Shown here: positions 33,688-43,518 of the stretch, in pieces
Position numbering within the stretch: the stretch's first letter is position 1
How the letters are laid out: each line of letters opens with the position of its first letter
From: Xylophilus sp. GW821-FHT01B05
GTDB lineage: Bacteria; Pseudomonadota; Gammaproteobacteria; Burkholderiales; Burkholderiaceae_C
Assembly: GCA_038961845.1 (NCBI GenBank)
Contig: CP152408.1
Location: 2,790,001-2,854,000, forward strand
DNA length: 64,000 nt
Direction: 5' to 3'
The notes under the pieces: model-generated
Told to the model about the DNA's origin: nothing
The model's database searches: none
Seen by the model: only the letters and a program-made list of their open reading frames with translations
Program-made: the position numbers and the translations under genes

Positions 33688-36036
33688 ATGAAGGTGGTGT
33701 GCATCGGCGGTGGCCCAGCGGGCCTGTACTTGGCGCTGCTGATGAAAAAGCGCAACCCGGCGCACGACATCACCGTGGTCGAGCGCAACAAGCCCTATGA
33801 CACCTTTGGCTGGGGCGTGGTGTTTTCGGATGCCACGCTGCAGAACATGCAGGCCTGGGACGCCGAGACAGCGGCCGACATCGAGCGCGCCTTCAACCAC
33901 TGGGACGACATCGAGCTGGACTTCAAGGGCCGCAGCATCCGCAGCGGTGGCCACGGCTTTGTCGGCATTGGCCGCAAGCGCCTGCTCAACATCCTGCAGC
34001 GGCGCTGCGAAGAACTGGGCGTGGTGCTGGAGTTTGAGCGCGAGGTCGATTCCGACGCCGACTTCCCCGACGCCGACCTGATCGTGGCCTGCGACGGCGT
34101 CAACTCCAAGATCCGCCGCAAACACGCGCACGTCTTCAGGCCCGACATCGTGACCCGGCCCAACCGCTTCATCTGGCTGGGTACGCACCGGCGCTACGAC
34201 GCCTTCAACTTCACCTTCGAGAAGACTGAGCACGGCTGGTTCCAGGCGCATGTCTACCAGTTTGACCCGGACACCACCACCTTCATCGTCGAGACGCCCG
34301 AGCATGTCTGGCAGGCCCACGGGCTGGACCAGATGGATACCGATGCCTCCATCGCCTTCTGCGAAAAGCTGTTTGCCAAGCACCTGCAGGGCCAGCCACT
34401 GATGAGCAACGCGCGCCACTTGCGCGGCTCGGCCTGGCTCAACTTCCAGCGGGTGCGCTGCGAGCAATGGTCGCTGTTCAACGGCAACAGCCATGTGGTG
34501 CTGATGGGCGACGCGGTGCACACCGCGCACTTCGCCATCGGCTCGGGCACCAAGCTGGCGCTGGAAGACGCGATAGAGTTGGTGCGCCAGTTCGACACCG
34601 TGGGCTGGCGCCCAACCGACATCCCCGAGGTGCTACAGCGCTACCAGGCGCTGCGCAATGTCGACGTGCTGCGCCTGCAGAACGCCGCCTGGAACGCCAT
34701 GGAGTGGTTCGAGGCGGTAGGCGAGCGCTATGCCGACACCCTGCCGCCAGAGCAGTTCATGTACTCCATGCTCACCCGCTCGCAGCGCATCTCGCACGAG
34801 AACCTGCGCCTGCGCGACCGCGCCTGGCTGGAAGGCTACGAGCGCTGGTTTGCCGAGGCTGCCGGTGTCACGCTGGCCCCTGGCGCGGCCGCGCCGCCGC
34901 CCATGTTCACGCCCTTCACGCTGCGCAGCGTCACGCTCAAAAACCGCGTGGTGGTATCGCCCATGGCGCAGTACTCGGCCGTGGACGGCATCGCCGGTGA
35001 CTACCACCTGGTGCACCTGGGCGCGCGCGCCATGGGCGGCGCGGCCATGGTGTTTGCCGAGATGACCTGTGTCAGCGCCGAAGGCCGCATCACCCCCGGC
35101 TGCCCGGGCCTCTACACCGAGGCCCAGCGCGACGCCTGGAAGCGCATTGCCGACTGGATTCACGCCAACAGCGACGCCAAGTTTGCGCTGCAGATCGGCC
35201 ACGCCGGCGCCAAGGCCTCCACCCGCGTGGCCTGGGACGGCATAGACCAGCCGCTGCCCGAGGGCAATTGGCCGCTGCTGTCGGCCTCGCCCCAGCAGTA
35301 CCTGGAGGGCGTCAGCCAGCATTCGCGCGCCATGACCCGTGCGGACATGGACGAGGTGCTGGCGCAGTTCGTGCAGTCCGCCCGCTGGGCCGCAGAGGCT
35401 GGCGTCGACTGGCTGGAGCTGCATTGCGCCCACGGTTACCTGCTGTCGTCCTTCATCTCGCCGTTGACCAACCAGCGCATTGACGACTACGGCGGCTCGC
35501 TGGAGAACCGGCTGCGCTACCCGCTGGAAGTGTTTGCCGCAGTGCGCCAGGCATGGCCCGAACACCTGCCGATGTCGGTGCGCATATCGGCCCACGACTG
35601 GGTCGAGGGCGGCACCACGCCGGCCGATGCGGTGCAGATCGCGCGTGCCTTCAAGGCAGCGGGCGCCGACATGGTCGATTGCTCTTCCGGCCAGGTCAGC
35701 AAGCTGGAGAAGCCGGTGTATGGGCGCATGTTCCAGACGCCGTTCTCTGACCGCATACGCAATGAGGCGGGCATTGCCACCATCGCGGTCGGTGCCATCT
35801 CCGAGGCCGACCACGTCAACAGCATCATTGCCGCCGGCCGGGCCGACTTGTGCGCCATTGCGCGCCCGCACCTGGCCAACCCGGCCTGGACGCTGGACCA
35901 GGCCGCACGCATTGGCTACGCCGCCATCGACTGGCCGCGCCCCTACCGCTCGGCCAAGGGCCAGCTTGAATCGGGCTACGCCCGCGAGCGCGCCCAGGCG
36001 CAGGCCGCGGCGCCCCAGGCCAAGGAGCCCATCTGA
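33688..36036 (+). CDS. Bifunctional aryl-CoA monooxygenase/reductase (2-aminobenzoyl-CoA monooxygenase or salicylyl-CoA 5-hydroxylase type)
   Basis: A 782-residue flavoprotein of two fused parts. Residues 1 to about 395 are an FAD-dependent aromatic hydroxylase: [13 protein letters not shown] (5-17), [13 protein letters not shown] and [20 protein letters not shown]. From about residue 406 comes an old-yellow-enzyme domain: [50 protein letters not shown] and DYGGSLENR. This fusion is known from Azoarcus evansii 2-aminobenzoyl-CoA monooxygenase/reductase, which hydroxylates and reduces the ring; related proteins are annotated as salicylyl-CoA 5-hydroxylases. The CoA ligase and beta-oxidation-like enzymes downstream favour an aryl-CoA substrate. 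Which aryl-CoA cannot be settled from sequence. Confidence 0.87.
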   Translation: MKVVCIGGGPAGLYLALLMKKRNPAHDITVVERNKPYDTFGWGVVFSDATLQNMQAWDAETAADIERAFNHWDDIELDFKGRSIRSGGHGFVGIGRKRLLNILQRRCEELGVVLEFEREVDSDADFPDADLIVACDGVNSKIRRKHAHVFRPDIVTRPNRFIWLGTHRRYDAFNFTFEKTEHGWFQAHVYQFDPDTTTFIVETPEHVWQAHGLDQMDTDASIAFCEKLFAKHLQGQPLMSNARHLRGSAWLNFQRVRCEQWSLFNGNSHVVLMGDAVHTAHFAIGSGTKLALEDAIELVRQFDTVGWRPTDIPEVLQRYQALRNVDVLRLQNAAWNAMEWFEAVGERYADTLPPEQFMYSMLTRSQRISHENLRLRDRAWLEGYERWFAEAAGVTLAPGAAAPPPMFTPFTLRSVTLKNRVVVSPMAQYSAVDGIAGDYHLVHLGARAMGGAAMVFAEMTCVSAEGRITPGCPGLYTEAQRDAWKRIADWIHANSDAKFALQIGHAGAKASTRVAWDGIDQPLPEGNWPLLSASPQQYLEGVSQHSRAMTRADMDEVLAQFVQSARWAAEAGVDWLELHCAHGYLLSSFISPLTNQRIDDYGGSLENRLRYPLEVFAAVRQAWPEHLPMSVRISAHDWVEGGTTPADAVQIARAFKAAGADMVDCSSGQVSKLEKPVYGRMFQTPFSDRIRNEAGIATIAVGAISEADHVNSIIAAGRADLCAIARPHLANPAWTLDQAARIGYAAIDWPRPYRSAKGQLESGYARERAQAQAAAPQAKEPI

Positions 36037-36791
36037 TGCAAGACCTGCATGCCGTCATCACCGGTGCCGGGCAGGGCATAGGCGCAGCCATTGCCCGCGC
36101 ACTGGCTGCGCGTGGTGTGCGCCTGAGCCTGCTGGGCCGGCGCCTGGCGCCGCTGGAGTCATTGGCCGCCGAGCTGCCGCAGGCGGTAGCCATCGTGGCC
36201 GACGTAACCGACCCAGACGCCCTGGCCCAGGCCTTTGCCGCCGCACGCCAACGGCACGGCCCGGTCGCCATCCTGGTCAACAACGCCGGCCAGGCCGAGA
36301 GCGCGCCCTTTGGCAAGACCACGCACGCGCTGTGGCAGCGCATGCTGGATGTGAACCTGTCCGGCAGCTTCCACTGCATGCAACAGGTGCTGCCCGACAT
36401 GCTCACCGCCGGCCAGGGCCGCATCGTCAACATCGCCAGCACGGCCGGCCAGCGCGGCTATGCCTATGTGGCGGCCTATACCGCGGCCAAGCACGGCGTG
36501 GTCGGGCTGACGCGGTCGGTGGCGCTGGAAGTGGCCGCCAAGGGCATCACCGTCAACGCCGTCTGCCCGGGCTATACCGAGACCGAGATCCTGCAAGAGA
36601 GCATTGCCCGCGTGGTTGCCACCACCGGCCGCAGCGAGGCCGAGGCCCGCGCCAGCTTCGAGCGCAACAACCCCCAGCAGCGCCTGGTGCAGCCGCAGCA
36701 GGTGGCAGATGCGGTGCTGTGGCTATGCGGCGAGGGCGCCGGCGCAGTTACCGGCCAGTGCATATCCGTCTCAGGCGGGGAGGTCATGTGA
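36036..36791 (+). CDS. Short-chain dehydrogenase/reductase of the aryl-CoA operon
   Basis: A 251-residue SDR: ITGAGQGIGAAIARALAARG cofactor loop, LVNNAGQ, catalytic S in VNIASTAGQRG, and Y-x-x-x-K in YTAAKHGVVGLTRSVALEV. It probably acts as 3-hydroxyacyl-CoA dehydrogenase on an intermediate of the pathway. Its ATG shares a base with the monooxygenase stop (TGATG) and its stop overlaps the marR start the same way, so the three are translationally coupled. Confidence 0.88.
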   Translation: MQDLHAVITGAGQGIGAAIARALAARGVRLSLLGRRLAPLESLAAELPQAVAIVADVTDPDALAQAFAAARQRHGPVAILVNNAGQAESAPFGKTTHALWQRMLDVNLSGSFHCMQQVLPDMLTAGQGRIVNIASTAGQRGYAYVAAYTAAKHGVVGLTRSVALEVAAKGITVNAVCPGYTETEILQESIARVVATTGRSEAEARASFERNNPQQRLVQPQQVADAVLWLCGEGAGAVTGQCISVSGGEVM

Positions 36792-37312
36792 TGCGCAATC
36801 CAAAGATGACGGCAGAGCGCCTGCTGGACGACCAGAGCATTGGCCTGGAAGGCCGCGTGGCCTCGGACGACCACCAGTCGCTCAAGCTCTGGCTGCGGCT
36901 GCTGTCCTGCAGCACTCAGATCGAGACACTGATCCGCAAGCGCCTGCGCGCCGAGTTCGGCATCACGCTGGCGCGCTTTGACTACCTGGCCCAGCTCTAC
37001 CGCAACCCGGAGGGCCTGCGCATGAGCGCGCTGTCGCGCTTCCTGATGGTGACCGGCGGCAACGTCACCGGCCTTACCGACGAGCTGGAAAAAGACGGCT
37101 TTGTCGAGCGCAGCACCAACCCCGAGGACCGGCGCTCTTCCCAGGTGCGCCTCACGCCCAAGGGCCGCCGCGCCTTCGAGAAGATCGCCGCCGTGCACGA
37201 AGCCTGGGTGGTCGAGATCTTTGCCGGCCTGGGCGTGGCTGAGCAGCGCCAGATGCACGGCCTGCTGGGCGATCTGCGCGTGCAGCTCACGGCCGACGCC
37301 AAGCTTGAGTGA
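36791..37312 (+). CDS. MarR-family transcriptional regulator
   Basis: A 173-residue MarR-type winged-helix regulator: LRMSALSRFLMVTGGNVTGL (recognition region), TDELEKDGFVERSTNPEDRR wing and VRLTPKGRRAFEKIA. MarR proteins in aryl-CoA pathways commonly respond to the CoA thioester. It lies inside the operon it probably represses, through the palindrome at 33618-33634. It starts within the stop of the SDR gene. Confidence 0.9.
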   Translation: MRNPKMTAERLLDDQSIGLEGRVASDDHQSLKLWLRLLSCSTQIETLIRKRLRAEFGITLARFDYLAQLYRNPEGLRMSALSRFLMVTGGNVTGLTDELEKDGFVERSTNPEDRRSSQVRLTPKGRRAFEKIAAVHEAWVVEIFAGLGVAEQRQMHGLLGDLRVQLTADAKLE

Positions 37313-37323
37313 AACCGACATGT

Positions 37324-37394
37324 CCGTTCGGGCTGAGCTTGTCGAAGCCCTGCGCCCACATCAACAAGCCCTTCGACCAGCTCAGGGCGAACGG
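37324..37394. repeat. Dispersed inverted repeat family B, copy 1
   Basis: Two arms, GGGCTGAGCTTGTCGAAGCC (37330-37349, preceded by CCGTTC) and CTTCGACCAGCTCAGGGCGA (37371-37390, ending AACGG), lie between marR and the hydratase gene. Matching copies are at 53873-53942 and 61157-61227. Each arm can also fold on itself (GGGCT with AGCCC; GCCCT with AGGGC). Confidence 0.85.
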
Positions 37395-37423
37395 ATCTAA
37401 CTGAATCAAGGAGACAAGCAAAC

Positions 37424-38269
37424 ATGCCAATCAACCCCTCCCTGCTCGCCGGCAACCGCCGCCGCCTGGCCGGCCATGCCGCGCAGCACTTCGGCTGGTC
37501 CGTGCAAGACAGCGTAGCCACCATCACGCTGAACCGCCCCGAGCGCAAGAACCCGCTGACGTTTGACTCCTACGCCGAGCTGCGCGACCTGTTCGAGCAA
37601 CTGCGCTATGCCGACGACGTGCAGGCCGTGGTGCTGCACGGCGCCGGCGGCAATTTCTGCTCGGGCGGCGACGTGCACGAAATCATCGGCCCGCTGATCG
37701 GCCTGCCCGCGCCCGAGCTGCTGATGTTCACCCGCATGACAGGCGCCCTGGTCAAGGCCATGCGCCACTGCCCGCAGCCGGTGATTGCCGCCATCGACGG
37801 CATCTGCGCTGGTGCTGGCGCCATCCTGGCCATGGCGTCTGACATGCGCCTGGGCACGGCGCGCAGCAAGACGGCCTTTCTGTTCAACCGCGTGGGCCTG
37901 GCGGGCTGCGACATGGGCGCTTGCGCCGTACTGCCGCGCATCATCGGCCAGGGGCGGGCCAGCGAGCTGCTCTACACCGGCCGCGCGCTGGGCGGTGAAG
38001 AGGCCGCGCAGTGGGGTTTTTTGAACCGGCTGTGCACACCAGAAGAGCTGCTGGAGCAGGCCCAGGCGCTGGCGCGCGACATTGCCCAAGGGCCGAGCTT
38101 TGCCAACGGCATCACCAAGACCATGCTGCACCAGGAATGGGCCATGGGCGTGGACGAAGCCATCGAATCCGAAGCCCAGGCTCAGGCGCTGTGCATGCTG
38201 ACCGAAGACTTCTCCCGCGCCTACCACGCGTTCGCGGAAAAGCGCAAACCCGTCTTCCAGGGCAACTAA
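37424..38269 (+). CDS. Enoyl-CoA hydratase family protein of the aryl-CoA operon
   Basis: A 281-residue crotonase. [35 protein letters not shown] (oxyanion hole) and [20 protein letters not shown] are typical. It would hydrate, or hydrolytically open, a dearomatised CoA-thioester intermediate. It is separated from marR by the family-B repeat but is on the same strand and is followed by the dehydrogenase gene 11 bp later. Confidence 0.88.
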   Translation: MPINPSLLAGNRRRLAGHAAQHFGWSVQDSVATITLNRPERKNPLTFDSYAELRDLFEQLRYADDVQAVVLHGAGGNFCSGGDVHEIIGPLIGLPAPELLMFTRMTGALVKAMRHCPQPVIAAIDGICAGAGAILAMASDMRLGTARSKTAFLFNRVGLAGCDMGACAVLPRIIGQGRASELLYTGRALGGEEAAQWGFLNRLCTPEELLEQAQALARDIAQGPSFANGITKTMLHQEWAMGVDEAIESEAQAQALCMLTEDFSRAYHAFAEKRKPVFQGN

Positions 38270-38280
38270 GGGCCAGGGCC

Positions 38281-39453
38281 ATGCAGCACCAAGAACATCT
38301 GGACTGGCCTTTCTTCGACGCGCGCCACAAGGCCCTGGCGCAGGAGCTGGACGCCTGGGCGGCCGAGCACGTGGCGCACCTGCACAGCGACGACGTGGAC
38401 ACCGACTGCCGCACCCTGGTGCGCCGCCTGGGCGATGCCGGCTGGCTGCGCCACGCGGTGGCCGGCACTGCCTACGGTGGCAGCGGCGAGGCGCTGGACA
38501 CCCGCACCCTGTGCCTGGTGCGCGAGACGCTGGCGCGCCACAACGGCCTGGCTGACTTCGCCTTTGCCATGCAGGGCCTGGGCTCTGGCGCCATCAGCCT
38601 GCACGGCACGCCTGAGCAAAAGGCGCACTGGCTGCCGGCCGTGGCGCAGGGCAGGGCGATTGCCGCCTTTGCGCTGTCCGAGCCCGACGCCGGCTCAGAC
38701 GTGGCCGCCATGGCCTGCAGCGCCCGGGTCGAGGGCGACATGGTGGTGCTCGACGGCGAAAAAACCTGGATATCCAACGGCGGCATTGCCGATTTCTACG
38801 TGGTGTTTGCCCGTACCGGCGAGGCACCGGGCGCGCGCGGCATCTCGGCCTTTGTGGTGCCGGCCGATGCGCCGGGCTTCTCGGTGGCCGAGCGCATCGC
38901 CGTGATCGCACCGCACCCGCTGGCGCGGCTGCGCTTTGACAACTGCCGCATCCCGCTGGCCAACCGGCTGGGCGCGGCGGGCGAGGGCTTCAAGGTGGCC
39001 ATGCGCACGCTCGATGTGTTCCGCACCTCGGTGGCCGCGGCCGCGCTCGGTTTTGCACGGCGTGCACTGCAAGAGGGCCTGGAGCGCGCCAGCACGCGGC
39101 ATATGTTCAAAGGCGTGCTGGGGGATTTCCAACTGACGCAGGCCAGCCTGGCGCAGATGGCCACCACGGTAGACAGCGCCGCGCTGCTTACCTACCGCGC
39201 CGCCTGGAAGCGCGACCAGGGCCACACCGTCACGCGCGAGGCCGCCATGGCCAAGATGGCCGCCACCGAGGGCGCGCAGCAGGTGATAGATGCCGCGCTG
39301 CAGCTGTGGGGCGGGCAGGGCGTGGTCAGCGGGCAAGCTGTTGAGCGCCTGTACCGCGAGATACGCGCGCTGCGTATCTACGAGGGCGCAACCGAGGTAC
39401 AGCAGCTCATCATCGGCCGCGATCTGCTGCGCGAGTTCGCACCGGCACCTTGA
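38281..39453 (+). CDS. Acyl-CoA dehydrogenase of the aryl-CoA operon
   Basis: A 390-residue flavoprotein: [20 protein letters not shown] (FAD/substrate region), [20 protein letters not shown] and the C-terminal [20 protein letters not shown], then [19 protein letters not shown]. It would oxidise a cyclic or ring-opened acyl-CoA. Azoarcus 2-aminobenzoate clusters also contain such a gene. The ATG at 38281 starts the conserved region. Confidence 0.88.
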   Translation: MQHQEHLDWPFFDARHKALAQELDAWAAEHVAHLHSDDVDTDCRTLVRRLGDAGWLRHAVAGTAYGGSGEALDTRTLCLVRETLARHNGLADFAFAMQGLGSGAISLHGTPEQKAHWLPAVAQGRAIAAFALSEPDAGSDVAAMACSARVEGDMVVLDGEKTWISNGGIADFYVVFARTGEAPGARGISAFVVPADAPGFSVAERIAVIAPHPLARLRFDNCRIPLANRLGAAGEGFKVAMRTLDVFRTSVAAAALGFARRALQEGLERASTRHMFKGVLGDFQLTQASLAQMATTVDSAALLTYRAAWKRDQGHTVTREAAMAKMAATEGAQQVIDAALQLWGGQGVVSGQAVERLYREIRALRIYEGATEVQQLIIGRDLLREFAPAP

Positions 39454-39525
39454 GCCAACCGGCTGGCCTGCCAATTGCTTTAGTTATGAAGTAGTTTTCC
39501 ATCCGCACCACCAGGGGGCCCGTCC

Positions 39526-41136
39526 ATGACCAGTGCGCATATCGACACCTTCGCCCGCGACCGGCTGCCGCCGCTTTCGCAGCAGCCCGAGTACTGCTTT
39601 GACCTGCCCGCGCTGCAGTTCCCCGCCCGGCTCAACTGCGCCACCGAGCTACTCGACCGCCGCGTGGCGGCAGGCGAGGGCAGCCGCCCCTGCCTGCTGG
39701 CGCCCGGCCTGCGCTGGACCTATGCCGACCTGCAAGACCGCGCCAACCGCATCGCCGCCGTGCTGGTGCATGAGATGGGCCTGGTGCCCGGCAACCGCGT
39801 GCTGCTGCGCGCGCCCAACAACCCCATGATGGTGGCCTGCTGGTTCGCGGTAATGAAGGCCGGTGCCATCGCCGTGGCCACCATGCCGCTGCTGCGCGCC
39901 AAGGAGCTGGTGCAGGTCATAGAGAAGGGCGAGGTCACCCACGCCCTGTGCGACGCCCACCTGGCCGACGAGCTGTGCAGCGCTGCGGCGCAATGCCCGG
40001 TGCTGCAGCAACTGCGCTACTTCAACGACGCCGGCCCCGATGGGCTGGAGGCCGCCATGGCGCGCCAGAGCGGCAGCTTTGCCAACGTGGATACGGCCGC
40101 CGACGACACCTGCATCCTGGCCTTCACCTCGGGCACCACCGGCATGCCCAAAGGCACCATGCACTTCCACCGCGACGTGATGGCGATCTGCGCCTGCTGG
40201 CCGCCGCATGTGCTGCGCCCGCAGCCGGACGACGTGTTTATTGGCAGCCCGCCGCTGGCCTTCACCTTTGGCCTGGGCGGGCTGGTGCTGTTCCCGATGA
40301 GCGTAGGCGCCTCTACCGTGTTGCTGGAGAAGGCTGCGGCCCCGCAACTGCTGCAGGCCATTGCCGAATACGGCGCGACCACGCTGTTCACCGCGCCCAC
40401 CTCTTACCGCGCCATGGCCGCCAGCGGGCCGCAGTTGCGCGCCACCCGGCTGCGCCAGTGCGTATCGGCCGGCGAGGTGTTGCCGGCCGCCACCCGCGCG
40501 CTGTGGAAAGAGGCCACCGGTATCGAGCTGATAGACGGCATTGGCGCCACCGAGATGCTGCACATCTTCATCTCCGCCGACGAAGCCACGGCCCGCCCTG
40601 GCGCCACCGGCAAGCCCGTGCCCGGCTACCAGGCGCGCGTGGTGGATGAGCAGGGCCGGCCGGTGCCGCCCAACACGGTAGGCCGCCTGGCGGTCAAGGG
40701 CCCGACCGGCTGCCGCTACCTGGCCGACGAGCGCCAGGCCTGCTACGTGCAAGACGGCTGGAACCTCACCGGCGACGCCTACCTGATGGACGATGACGGC
40801 TACTTTCACTATCAGTCGCGCACCGACGACATGATCATTTCGTCTGGCTACAACATCGCCTCACCCGAGGTCGAAGACGCGCTGCTGCAGCACCCGCTGG
40901 TGGCCGAATGCGGCGTGATCGGCGTGCCCGACGAAGAGCGCGGCCAGATCGTCAAGGCCTTCGTGGTGCTGCGCCCTGGTGCCGAGCCAGGCCAGACGCT
41001 GGCTGAAGAATTGCAGACCTTCGTCAAGCACCACATCGCGCCCTACAAATATCCCCGCGCACTTGAATTTCGCACGCAGCTTCCTCGTACAGAGACGGGT
41101 AAGCTCCAGCGGTTTCGCCTGCGCGAGCCTGCTTGA
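39526..41136 (+). CDS. 2-aminobenzoate/benzoate-type aryl-CoA ligase
   Basis: A 536-residue ANL ligase of the benzoate-CoA ligase group: FTSGTTGMPKGTMHFHRD (A3), DGIGATEMLHIFIS (A5), NLTGDAYLMDDDGYFHYQSR (A7), TDDMIISSGYNIASPEVEDA (A8) and PRTETGKLQRFRLRE with the catalytic lysine near the C-terminus. It would activate the aromatic acid, making it the first enzyme of the pathway. A half-site-like TTTAGTT (39479-39485) lies upstream. Confidence 0.88.
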   Translation: MTSAHIDTFARDRLPPLSQQPEYCFDLPALQFPARLNCATELLDRRVAAGEGSRPCLLAPGLRWTYADLQDRANRIAAVLVHEMGLVPGNRVLLRAPNNPMMVACWFAVMKAGAIAVATMPLLRAKELVQVIEKGEVTHALCDAHLADELCSAAAQCPVLQQLRYFNDAGPDGLEAAMARQSGSFANVDTAADDTCILAFTSGTTGMPKGTMHFHRDVMAICACWPPHVLRPQPDDVFIGSPPLAFTFGLGGLVLFPMSVGASTVLLEKAAAPQLLQAIAEYGATTLFTAPTSYRAMAASGPQLRATRLRQCVSAGEVLPAATRALWKEATGIELIDGIGATEMLHIFISADEATARPGATGKPVPGYQARVVDEQGRPVPPNTVGRLAVKGPTGCRYLADERQACYVQDGWNLTGDAYLMDDDGYFHYQSRTDDMIISSGYNIASPEVEDALLQHPLVAECGVIGVPDEERGQIVKAFVVLRPGAEPGQTLAEELQTFVKHHIAPYKYPRALEFRTQLPRTETGKLQRFRLREPA

Positions 41137-41185
41137 CTCGCGCTTCTTCAGTACCCCCGTTCAACACCCTTCGAAAGGATTGGCC

Positions 41186-42385
41186 ATGACCCGCACCCTA
41201 GGCTCGCTCGTGACACGTACCGCTCTTGCGTCTGCCCTTGCCGCCATGGCCTGGACGGCCGGTACCGCCCAGGCGGCTGATGCGGTCAAGGTCGGCCTGC
41301 TCAGCACCTTGTCGGGGCCTGGCGCGGGCCTGGGCATAGACATCCGCGACGGCTTCAACCTGGCGGTAAAGCAGTCGGGTGGCAAGCTCGGCGGCCTGCC
41401 GGCGGAAGTGATCGTGGCCGACGACCAGCAAAGCCCTGATGTGGCGCGCCAGACCGCAGACCGCATGGTCAAGCGCGACAAGGTCGACTTCATGACCGGC
41501 ATCGTCTTCTCCAACCTGATGCTGGCGGTGGGCGCGCCGGTGTTCCAGTCCAAGACCTTCTACCTGAGCGCCAACGCCGGCCCGTCGCAGTACGCCGGCG
41601 AGCAGTGCAACCCCTACTTCTTCAGCGTCTCTTACCAGAACGACAACCTGCACGAGGCCGTGGGCAAGACCGTGCAGGACAAGGGCTTCAAGCGCGTGGC
41701 CCTGCTGGCGCCCAACTACCCGGCAGGCAAGGATGCGCTGACCGGCTTCAAGCGCTACTTCAAGGGCGAGGTGGTGATGGAGACCTACACCCCGCTCAAC
41801 CAGATGGACTACGGCACCGAGCTGTCCAAGATGCGCGCGGCCCAGCCAGACGCGGTCTACTTCTTCCTGCCGGGCGGCCTGGGCATCAACTTCATCAAGC
41901 AGTTTGTGGGTGCCGGCCTGTCCAAGGACATGACCTTGTTCGCCCCCGGCTTCTCGGCCGACGAAGACGTGATCAAGGCCGTGGGCGAACCCATGCTGGG
42001 CATGTTCAACAGCTCGCTCTGGGCGCATGACCTGCCCAACGAGGCCAACAAGAAGTTCGTTGCCGACTTCCAGAAGGAATACGGCCGCCTGCCCACGCTG
42101 TATGCGGCCCAGGGCTATGACTCGGCCCGCCTGATCGACGCCGCCGTGCGCGACACCAAGGGCAAGCTCGACGACAAGTCCGCAGTGCGCAAGGCGCTGG
42201 AGGCGGCCAGGTTCGACTCGGTGCGCGGCGGCTTCAAGTTTGGCCCCAACCATTTCCCCATCCAGGACTACTACCTGCGCATCGTCACCAAGGACCAGCA
42301 GGGCCGCGTCACCAACCGGCTGCTGAGCACGGTCTTCAAGAACCATGGCGACGCCTATTCGGCTAGCTGCAAGATGAAAGGCTGA
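41186..42385 (+). CDS. ABC transporter substrate-binding protein (LIV/HAAT type), operon 2
   Basis: A 399-residue binding protein with a signal peptide (MTRTLGSLVTRTALASALAA, cleavage near TAQAA). The mature part starts VKVGLLSTLSGPGAGLGIDI; it has VIVADDQQSPDVARQTADRM and a cysteine pair. It probably captures the aromatic acid degraded by the enclosing operon. It follows the ligase gene by about 50 bp and is separated from the permease by a 210-bp palindrome-containing gap. Confidence 0.88.
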   Translation: MTRTLGSLVTRTALASALAAMAWTAGTAQAADAVKVGLLSTLSGPGAGLGIDIRDGFNLAVKQSGGKLGGLPAEVIVADDQQSPDVARQTADRMVKRDKVDFMTGIVFSNLMLAVGAPVFQSKTFYLSANAGPSQYAGEQCNPYFFSVSYQNDNLHEAVGKTVQDKGFKRVALLAPNYPAGKDALTGFKRYFKGEVVMETYTPLNQMDYGTELSKMRAAQPDAVYFFLPGGLGINFIKQFVGAGLSKDMTLFAPGFSADEDVIKAVGEPMLGMFNSSLWAHDLPNEANKKFVADFQKEYGRLPTLYAAQGYDSARLIDAAVRDTKGKLDDKSAVRKALEAARFDSVRGGFKFGPNHFPIQDYYLRIVTKDQQGRVTNRLLSTVFKNHGDAYSASCKMKG

Positions 42386-42449
42386 CGTGAACCCCCAGGC
42401 TACGCGCTTCGCGTCTTCGCCTTCCCCCTCGCAGGGGGCTGAGCCCGTA

Positions 42450-42506
42450 CACGAAAGGTCCAGTGGACCTTTCGTGACTGGCGAAGGGCCGGGCCACTGG
42501 CCCGGC
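42450..42506. repeat. Two adjacent short palindromes between binding protein and permease
   Basis: CACGAAAGGTCCA-G-TGGACCTTTCGTG (42450-42476) and GCCGGGCCA-C-TGGCCCGGC (42488-42506) are both perfect, with one-base centres. They lie in the 210-bp gap 42386-42595, which has no gene. They may stabilise the upstream mRNA or attenuate transcription. Confidence 0.8.
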
Positions 42507-42595
42507 GCGGTCTGCAAGACCTCTCCTGCGGCCTGGCAAAGCCAGTTCCGCGGCGGTTCGCGCATGGCCTGCTCCGCGGCCTCTTGTGAATTGAT

Positions 42596-43516
42596 ATGAC
42601 CGGCATCCTGATTCTTGAGCAAGCCCTCAACGGCCTGCAGTTTGGCCTCATGCTGTTCCTGCTGGCCGCCGGCCTCACGCTGGTGTTCGGCATCATGGAC
42701 ATGATCAACCTGGCGCACGGCTCGCTCTACATGCTGGGGGCCTACCTGGTGGCGAGCATTGCCACCGCGTCGGGCTCCTTCGTGGTCGGGCTGCTGGGCG
42801 GCGTGGCGGCGACGGCGGCCATTGGCATGCTGCTGGAGGTAACGGTGCTGCGCCGCCTGTACCAGCGCGACCATCTGTCGCAGGTGCTGGGCACCTTCGC
42901 GCTGTTGCTCATGGCCAACGAGGCGGTGCGCATGATCTGGGGATCACAGCCCATCGCCTTCAACCCGCCCGCCGCGCTGGCCGGGCCGGTAGAGCTGCTG
43001 CCGGGCTTCTCGTACCCGGCCTTTCGCCTGCTGATCACTGCCGTGGGCCTGGCCGTGGCGCTGGCGTTGTACCTGCTGGTGTCGCGCACCCGGCTGGGCA
43101 TGCAGGTGCGTGCCGGCGCGGCCAACCGCGAGATGGCGCTGGCCATGGGCACCAATGTGCGGCGCCTGTTCACCATCGTGTTTGGCCTGGGCGCGGCGCT
43201 GTGCGCGGTGGCGGGCGGCATGCTGGGGCCGCTGCTGGCGGTGCAGGTGGGCATGGGCGAAAGCATCCTGATCCTGGCCTTTGTCGTCATCGTGATCGGC
43301 GGCATAGGCTCCATCCGTGGTGCGCTGCTGGGCGCCTTGCTGGTGGGCGTACTCGACACCGTCGCGCGCACGCTGCTGCCGCTGGTGCTGGGCCATCTGC
43401 TGGGTGCATCGGCAGCGGAAAGCGCCGGGCCGGCGCTGGCATCGGTATTGATCTACGTGGTGATGGCCGCCGTCCTATTTTTCAAACCCCAGGGCTTGTT
43501 CCCTGCTCGCGCTTGA
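42596..43516 (+). CDS. LivH-like ABC transporter permease, operon 2
   Basis: A 306-residue membrane protein: ALNGLQFGLMLFLLAAGLTL, VFGIMDMINLAHGSLYMLGA and VIVIGGIGSIRGALLGALLV identify the LivH group. It ends FFKPQGLFPARA, normal for the family. The ATG lies 2 bases after a TGA-rich junction, with the LivM-like gene 2 bp downstream. Confidence 0.9.
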   Translation: MTGILILEQALNGLQFGLMLFLLAAGLTLVFGIMDMINLAHGSLYMLGAYLVASIATASGSFVVGLLGGVAATAAIGMLLEVTVLRRLYQRDHLSQVLGTFALLLMANEAVRMIWGSQPIAFNPPAALAGPVELLPGFSYPAFRLLITAVGLAVALALYLLVSRTRLGMQVRAGAANREMALAMGTNVRRLFTIVFGLGAALCAVAGGMLGPLLAVQVGMGESILILAFVVIVIGGIGSIRGALLGALLVGVLDTVARTLLPLVLGHLLGASAAESAGPALASVLIYVVMAAVLFFKPQGLFPARA

Positions 43517-43518
43517 CT

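Noticed and set aside
37324..37394. Possible CRISPR or tRNA-like structure from the repeated arms
   Set aside because: Only one inverted pair per locus, with copies far apart; no regular repeat-spacer pattern anywhere in the window and no tRNA fold.
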